DNA from: Phanerochaete sordida
Taxonomy: Eukaryota; Basidiomycota; Agaricomycetes; Polyporales; Phanerochaetaceae
Direction of reading: 5' to 3'
DNA: 64,000 bases
Assembly: GCA_019973155.2 (NCBI GenBank)
Contig: BPQB01000018.1
Location: 248,001 to 312,000, forward strand
Each line of letters opens with the position of its first letter. The stretch's first letter is position 1. Positions 58,342-64,000 of this stretch are shown piece after piece. The notes below the pieces were generated by a model. The model ran no database searches. It was not told where the DNA came from and saw nothing but the letters and a program-made list of their open reading frames with translations. The position numbers were made by a program, and so were the translations under genes.

Positions 58342-58771
58342 ATGGGTAAACGCAAAAAGTCCTCTCGCAAGCCGGCAGGGCCTCGCAAGCGTGAAACTTT
58401 GGGTTCGTGCGCAGGCGGAATAACCTATACGTGTGCTAACCCAAGCTCAGAGTCAAACTTCACGTGCCTGTTCTGCCACCATGACAAGTCTGTGAGCGTT
58501 CGTATGGATAGGAAGGAGGGGATTGCCCAGCTGTTCTGCAAAGTATGCGACCAGCGGTTCCAGAGCAAAGTTAACCGTGCGTGCGATCTCTATCTTCTCC
58601 CTGTCCTATCTCACGTGCTGTCTTCCTGCAGACCTGACTGAGCCAATCGACATCTACTCTGAATGGATCGATGCAGCAGACGCAGCCGAGAGACAGAATG
58701 AGGCGTCGAAGGCAGCTGGCGGCGGCTCGTCAGGTCGACGTGGGCCCTTTGGCAGCGACGAAGAGGCATAA
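58342..58771 (+). CDS. ELF1: Transcription elongation factor 1 homologue
   Basis: Exons 58342-58402, 58451-58576 and 58632-58771 give 108 residues. Elf1 binds the front of RNA polymerase II and helps it pass nucleosomes. The basic start MGKRKKSSRKPAGPRKRETL contacts DNA; the four-Cys zinc ribbon is CLFCHHDKSVSV...LFCKVCDQRF, followed by NHLTEPIDIYSEWIDAADAA. All are nearly invariant in the family. The Gly/Ser-rich acidic tail ends GSDEEA. The first donor (gttcgt) is slightly unusual but preserves the frame and the strong homology. Confidence 0.96.
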
Positions 58772-59190
58772 CGTTCGACCTGCAACATTCACGCCCTCGG
58801 TCAGTTCATAGACGGCTCTGTATCATTACGCATAGTGTAACAATCCCGGACGTTCCGCATTCCTGTCTAATTCTCGATGTATACGTATCCACTGCATTTC
58901 GTACGGTCACTTTGTCTGCAATAATATCATTGCACACCCAAAGTTGCGGCTGCACGCTTACGAACAACTTGAGGGCAAGTGCCAGACGCGTGGCAACAGC
59001 CGCGCGTTGGCAGGCCACCTTTGACCAGCACTATACCTCACACTGCCCGTCCGGTCAAGCCACCCTTTCCTTGTAACTTAGACGACGCTCTCCCGCTGGG
59101 CGTTCACCACTCTCATTTTCCTGTCCTGCACAGGGCGTTCGTCCCTCGGACCTATCTTGCTGCCTGTCTCGCGGCACTTGACGTGTAACG
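58772..59190. other. Spacer between ELF1 and kinesin-1
   Basis: The spacer has an AT-rich left half and a C/T-rich right half just before the kinesin start. No gene is seen. Confidence 0.5.
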
Positions 59191-62100
59191 ATGGCTTCAT
59201 CTACGAACATCAAGGTCGTATGTCGGTGCGTCTTCCGTTTTGCCGACAATTGAGTATATTCGGTCGCGCTGAGTGCCTTCATTGTGGCCGTGTAGGTTTC
59301 GACCGACAAACGCAATAGAGCAACGGGAGGGCGGAGAGATTGTGGTGGACTTCGATGAGAACCTGCGGACCGTCCACATGAAGTCGGCCGCGGTCATGGC
59401 TGGGCCGGAGAAGGATGGTTTTACGTTCGACCGCGTCTTCCCACCAGGGACGAAGCAACATGAAGTGTTCGATTACGGCGTGAAAGAGTGAGCTCGTCAA
59501 TATGCTTCCGTGTTACTGCTCCTCACACCGCGCCCACAGCACTGTAAAGGGTAGGTCGCGAAAGCCCGCATCGACCTCAGCACTGGCTTATATGCTCCTC
59601 AGATGTTCTGGATGGATATAATGGCACCGTATTCGCGTATGGACAGACTGGAAGTGGAAAGACATTCACGATGATGGTAAGACATTATCGTACTCTCGCC
59701 CAAAGTCGCGTCCTAATCAGATGACAGGGTGCCGACATAGACTCGCCCGACCTCAAAGGTCTTATACCACGGATAACGGAACAGATCTTTCAGTCTATCG
59801 TAGAGTCCGACGCGCATCTAGAGTACCTGGTCAAGGTGTCCTACATGGAGATTTATCTGGAGCGTATACGAGACTTGCTCGCACGTACGTCCTGAGGCCC
59901 CAAAGCTATATCCTGGCATTAGCTCACTCCTTTCATAGCTCAGAACGACAACCTGCAAGTGCACGAAGAGAAGTCGCGTGGCGTGTACGTCAAGAACCTT
60001 TCAGATTACTATGTCAGCAGTGCACGAGAAGTGTACGAAATCATGCGGCAGGGTGGTAACGCACGAGTTGTGTCTTCAACCAGTAAGGCTCCACATACGA
60101 TCATGTAAGAAACATCTGACCAGCTGTATAGACATGAACGCGGAATCGTCTCGGTCACATTCTATTTTCCTCATCACCATCAACCAGAAGAATATCGAGA
60201 CAGGTGCCCAGAAGACTGGTAACCTGTACCTCGTCGATTTGGCTGGTTCCGAGAAGGTTGGAAAGACGGGTGCTTCTGGCCAGACCCTCGAGGAGGCCAA
60301 GAAGATCAACAAGTCCCTTTCCGCCCTTGGAATGGTCATCAATGCCCTCACCGACGGAAAGGTAAATTTGGTCTTCGTATTCACTAACCAGTACTGACGA
60401 TATATATTGTACAGGCGAAGCACGTTCCATACCGTGACTCCAAGCTCACTCGTATCCTCCAAGAGTCACTTGGTGGTAACTCACGAACAACCCTCATTAT
60501 CAACTGCTCACCTTCATCCTACAACGAGGCCGAGACCCTGGGGACCCTGCGTTTCGGTATCCGTGCCAAATCAATCAAGAACAGCGCTCGTGTCAACGCA
60601 GAGCTGTCTCCACTCGAGCTCAAGAACCTGCTCGTCAAAGCCCAGGCCGCGAACAGCAAGTACCAGCAGTACATCGCTGCGCTCGAGGCCGAGATCGCCA
60701 TCTGGCGCTCTGGCGGACACGTCGAGCAGTCCGAATGGGCGTCGTCTGACAAGGCAGGCACCGTGCCCCCTAAGAAGGCGCCGACCTCGCCCACGCCGTC
60801 GTCCGCGAGGAGCATGACTCCGGTCAACCCTGCGCTCGAGGGCCTCCGCTCCGAGGGCGACAGCCGGCCGCAGACGCCGACGGTTGTTGGCCTCGACAAG
60901 GACGAGCGTGAGGAGTTCTTGAAGCGCGAGAATGAGCTCAGCGACCAGCTCGCGGAGCGGGAGTCTGCGCTGGTCGCTGCGAGGAAGCTGGTCGAAGAGC
61001 TTCGTGAGGAGCTGGCGTTCCTCAAGGAGCAGGAGGGTTCTCTGTCAAAGGTCAGTCCGGCAATGTTATGCACCAACTGCTGCTAATCCTGGTTATTGCT
61101 ATGCAGGAGAACAAGTCGATGTCTGGTCAGCTGAACGAGCTCCGCTTGCAGGTGGAGAGACTCGACTACGACAACAAGGAGAGTATCATCACCATCGATA
61201 CTCTCAAGGAGCAGAACCAGGACGCGAAGAATGAGCTCGAGGAGCTCAAGAAGACGATCGCTGACCTGAAGGTCGCTCAGAAGGATGCTTCTGCCGAGGA
61301 CAAGGAGAAGAGGAAGCAGGAGAAGATGGCGCTCATGATGGCGAAGTTCGACGCGGTTCGTAGCTGCACTCTAGCAGTTCTCAATCTTCTACTGAGTCAT
61401 CATCATTCTACAGCAAGGCACGTTCTCCGAGAAAGACGAGCAGCTTCGTCAAATATTGGCGAAGCTGGACGGCATCGAGGACGACGGCGCCATTGCATCC
61501 CTGTCGCACGAAGACATCGTCACTGTACGGAGACAGCTTGCGGAAGGCCAGACTCTGCTCCGCGATACGGTCGACCGCCTGCGGCAGACGCAAGAAGAGA
61601 ACGAGATGCACGCTCGTCGTCGTGACGAGTTTGAGGGACGTATCGCCACCCTCGAGGCCGAGTACGAGGAGCTCCTCGGTACGTGTACCATCACCTTGTG
61701 ATGTCGGAGTCCTCACCTCCGCTGTTCGGCCAACAGAGAAGACGATCCAGGATGAGGAAGTCAGCAACGTCGATGTCGCTGAGTCTATGGCGGAGCTGAA
61801 GGTCAGCGAGCATTCCTTTCGGTGTTAGCTCCATCTGATATCGCCATACAGAACAAACTCGAGGCCCAGTATGCTGCGAAGCGTGATGCCCATCTCAGCG
61901 AGGTCCAGGACCTCAAACAGCAATTGGAGCTCCGTGGTAATGAGATCAGAAGCCTCAATGCCACGATTGACAGCCTCAAGAGCGTCAACGACGAACTCAA
62001 GGTTAGTCTAAAACTCAATCGCTCCATTCTTCAGCTGACCGCGCAAACTGCGCACTTTTTCTAGCGCGCGTTCGCTACAACGTCCGCGGGCATCGAAGGC

Positions 62101-63002
62101 GGCAAGAACCTGGCCGAGTCCGCCCAGGATCTCGAGAGGACGCGCAAGGCAATTAGCGTTCAATTGGCCGAGTTTGATGGCGTCAAGAAGTCCCTCATGC
62201 GTGATTTGCAGAACCGCTGCGAGAAGGTGCGTTTGCGCGCTCCGCTTTGATACGCCGTCTGGGGTATTCATGGTCGTGTGCCAGGTTGTCGAGCTCGAAA
62301 TCCAGCTCGACGAGATCAAGGAGCAGTACAACAATGTCATCCGCAACAGCAACAGCAAGGCGCAGCAGAAGAAGATGGCCTTCTTGGAGCGCAACCTGGA
62401 GCAGCTCACGCTTGTGCAGAAGCAGGTGCGCTTGCACCCTGTGGGTCAGATGACGCTCGGTGACCTGACTTGTCCCGTAGCTCGTGGACCAGAACTCGGC
62501 TCTGAAGAAGGAGGCTGGCATCGCCGAGCGCAAGCTGCTTGCGCGTAACGAGCGGATCCAGAACCTCGAGGCGCTCCTGCAGGACGCCGATCGCCGGTTG
62601 GCCATCCAGAACCAGAAGTTTGAGGCACAGCTGCAGCAGGTGAAGGAGCGCCTGGACCAGGCGCGGGCGCAGAAGGCCGCGGTGTCGTCGCCGCTGAGCT
62701 TTGGACGGATCGCCAAGCCGCTGCGCGGGGGCGGGGGCGCGGCGCCGACGAACGCTGGGTCGACGAGCCCGCCGGTCGGGGCGAGCGGCGCGAACCCGCT
62801 TGCGCGGCTGCAGAACGACGAGAGGTAAGCGAGACGTCGGTCTTCGGTGATGGCAGGGTGCTGACGGGCGTGGTTGTCGTTTGTTTGTACAGCTCATCGG
62901 GATGTAAGTGGGCTGCTGTTCGGGGGTCGGGTACGGGGCGCGCTAACGGTGTTACTCCCTGCAGCGAAGCGGGCGTCGTGGTTCTTCAACTCGTCACGGT
63001 AA
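59191..63002 (+). CDS. Conventional kinesin heavy chain (kinesin-1)
   Basis: Seventeen exons sum to 967 residues: 59191-59225, 59296-59487, 59540-59550, 59603-59676, 59728-59884, 59939-60082, 60132-60361, 60415-61050, 61107-61355, 61414-61678, 61737-61801, 61852-62001, 62065-62226, 62285-62425, 62481-62824, 62893-62903 and 62965-63002. It is the plus-end transport motor for secretory cargo, dynein and endosomes in hyphae. The motor contains [53 protein letters not shown] and [19 protein letters not shown]. The stalk (about 420-900) is coiled coil, with the fungal tail [20 protein letters not shown] and the end [13 protein letters not shown] then [10 protein letters not shown]. The IAKPLRG motif is the IAK-type autoinhibitory element. 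Two coding exons are only 11 nt. Confidence 0.96.
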
Positions 63003-63816
63003 AGTTGTGTTCTCTCGCATACCCACACTGGCTGTATCTGTCGCACGTCCCGAATGTTTTATTGTTTAATCGCCCGTCGCTAGGCGTGCCCTTGGCGGCA
63101 GCGAAAAAAGGATCCGCGAACGGAGGAGGTATTTTGCGTCTGGGTCGGGTCGGCCGGACGACAGCCGCGCTGGGGGCTGGCCCGAGGGAGCGGATCCGGT
63201 CGATTATTAGCCTAAAGCGGCAAGCGCGGACGCGGATCTCGCCTGATCTGGGCGGGGGCAGCGACGGCGGACGTGACACGTGGCAACGGCCGCGACGCGC
63301 GATTGGTTTCAGCGGACCCAAATGCTCAACCACATTATTTCCTCCATTTTCGGCCTCTTTCTGGACGGCTGGCGCCCGACGCGCGACTCCTGCACGCCTT
63401 CATTTGGGCGGCCTCCGCCTGTTCCTCCCTCTCTCTCTCCTGGCTCCCTGCGTCTCGCGTACTGCAGGCGTACCGCGACACCGCGACCCGTCTGCCCCGC
63501 TCGTTAGCTACTAATCTGTGAGTCAGCCCGCACGCCACGCACCCCGCCGCGTTGCAGCACCACCACGCCGCTTGACGTACAATAGTCCTCGAGGTCGCCG
63601 CCGGCAGTTTCCTGCTCCTTTTATTCCTTTGACTCCCGCTCTCACCACGCTAGCGCTGTGCTAACCCAAAAACAAGCTTATAATATCCACTAGACGTCTC
63701 CCAGCCTCTATCATCACGGACCAATACCCCACACTCTATAATTGACGACGCTCGCCGCCGTCCGGTACGAGCCTTCATTAATTTCCTCTCCACCTCCACT
63801 CAGCCAACGCCAGGTC
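63003..63816. other. Promoter region of the right-edge gene
   Basis: No exon is seen. The region from about 63350 is C/T-rich (ctccctctctctctcctgg at 63425-63443) and contains an inverted CCAAT (attgg) at 63302-63306. It is a likely promoter and long 5' leader for the gene starting at 63817. Confidence 0.5.
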
Positions 63817-64000
63817 ATGGCGCACACTAATAGAAAACATTCCGGAACGTCATCATCCCGCTCAGCAAACCACTCGCCGCTCGCCTCCCCTGGCAACGTA
63901 CGTTCGAATGCCTCACTGTTCGATTCTTGAACCATGCCAATGTCCGCGTGCGCAGACGCACTCTCACAGGAATTTGACGCCAACAGGCCATCTGTTCGGT
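63817..64000 (+). CDS. Unidentified gene, 5' end only (partial)
   Basis: The ATG at 63817 opens MAHTNRKHSGTSSSRSANHS and PLASPGN, then a gtacgt donor at 63898, an intron ending with ctcacag at 63970, and a second exon starting EFDANRPSVR that runs off the window. The N-terminus is Ser/Asn-rich and disordered, as in many fungal transcription factors and signalling proteins. There is not enough sequence to name it. Confidence 0.55.

Noticed and set aside
1..64000. CRISPR arrays, transposase genes, long terminal repeats, tRNA or rRNA genes
   Set aside because: I saw no regularly spaced repeats, no transposase or reverse transcriptase motifs and no rRNA sequence. I did not notice any tRNA box pair, but without a structural search a tRNA could be missed.

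Overview
The window is from a basidiomycete fungus, most likely an Agaricomycete (mushroom or wood-decay type). The evidence is many short introns of about 50-65 nt, GC-rich coding exons, an alpha-1,3-glucan synthase, fungal-type kinesin-1 and kinesin-5 tails, a SAM/RA Ste11-type MAPKKK, and membrane proteins of a kind that looks mushroom-specific. There is no sign of bacterial or mitochondrial sequence. I resolved most gene models exon by exon with phase checking. Models given with exact exon lists sum to whole codons.

Left part (1-13 kb) is accessory and made of two tandem gene families. Positions 1-6933 hold a tandem array of four related genes: the 3' tip of one, two complete MYND zinc-finger proteins, and a fourth copy that lacks the finger. 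Positions 7739-12868 hold three tandem paralogues of a small type I membrane protein: signal peptide, eight-cysteine ectodomain, Ser/Thr/Pro stalk, one transmembrane helix and a basic tail. Both families are poorly described and are the best places for new biology.

Middle part (14-34 kb) carries cell-surface and signalling genes: a ferric/metalloreductase with an unusual repeat-bearing insertion, the tRNA dimethyltransferase TRM1, the STE11 MAPKKK on the minus strand, a 2.4 kb gene-free interval, and the giant cell-wall alpha-1,3-glucan synthase.

Right part (34-64 kb) is a dense conserved block: sphingoid long-chain-base kinase, a TAF13 with a Tyr/Gln-rich low-complexity N-terminus, a DUF4211 nuclear protein, a very large C1-domain protein possibly related to UNC80, the TRAPPII subunit TRS120, DPM2, VPS55, kinesin-5, ELF1, kinesin-1 and the 5' end of one more gene. 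Several of these (TRS120, VPS55, DPM2, AGS1, the kinesins) serve secretion, wall synthesis and polarised transport. I infer no co-regulation from that. I saw no tRNA, rRNA, CRISPR array or transposase; tRNA-like structures were not searched systematically.
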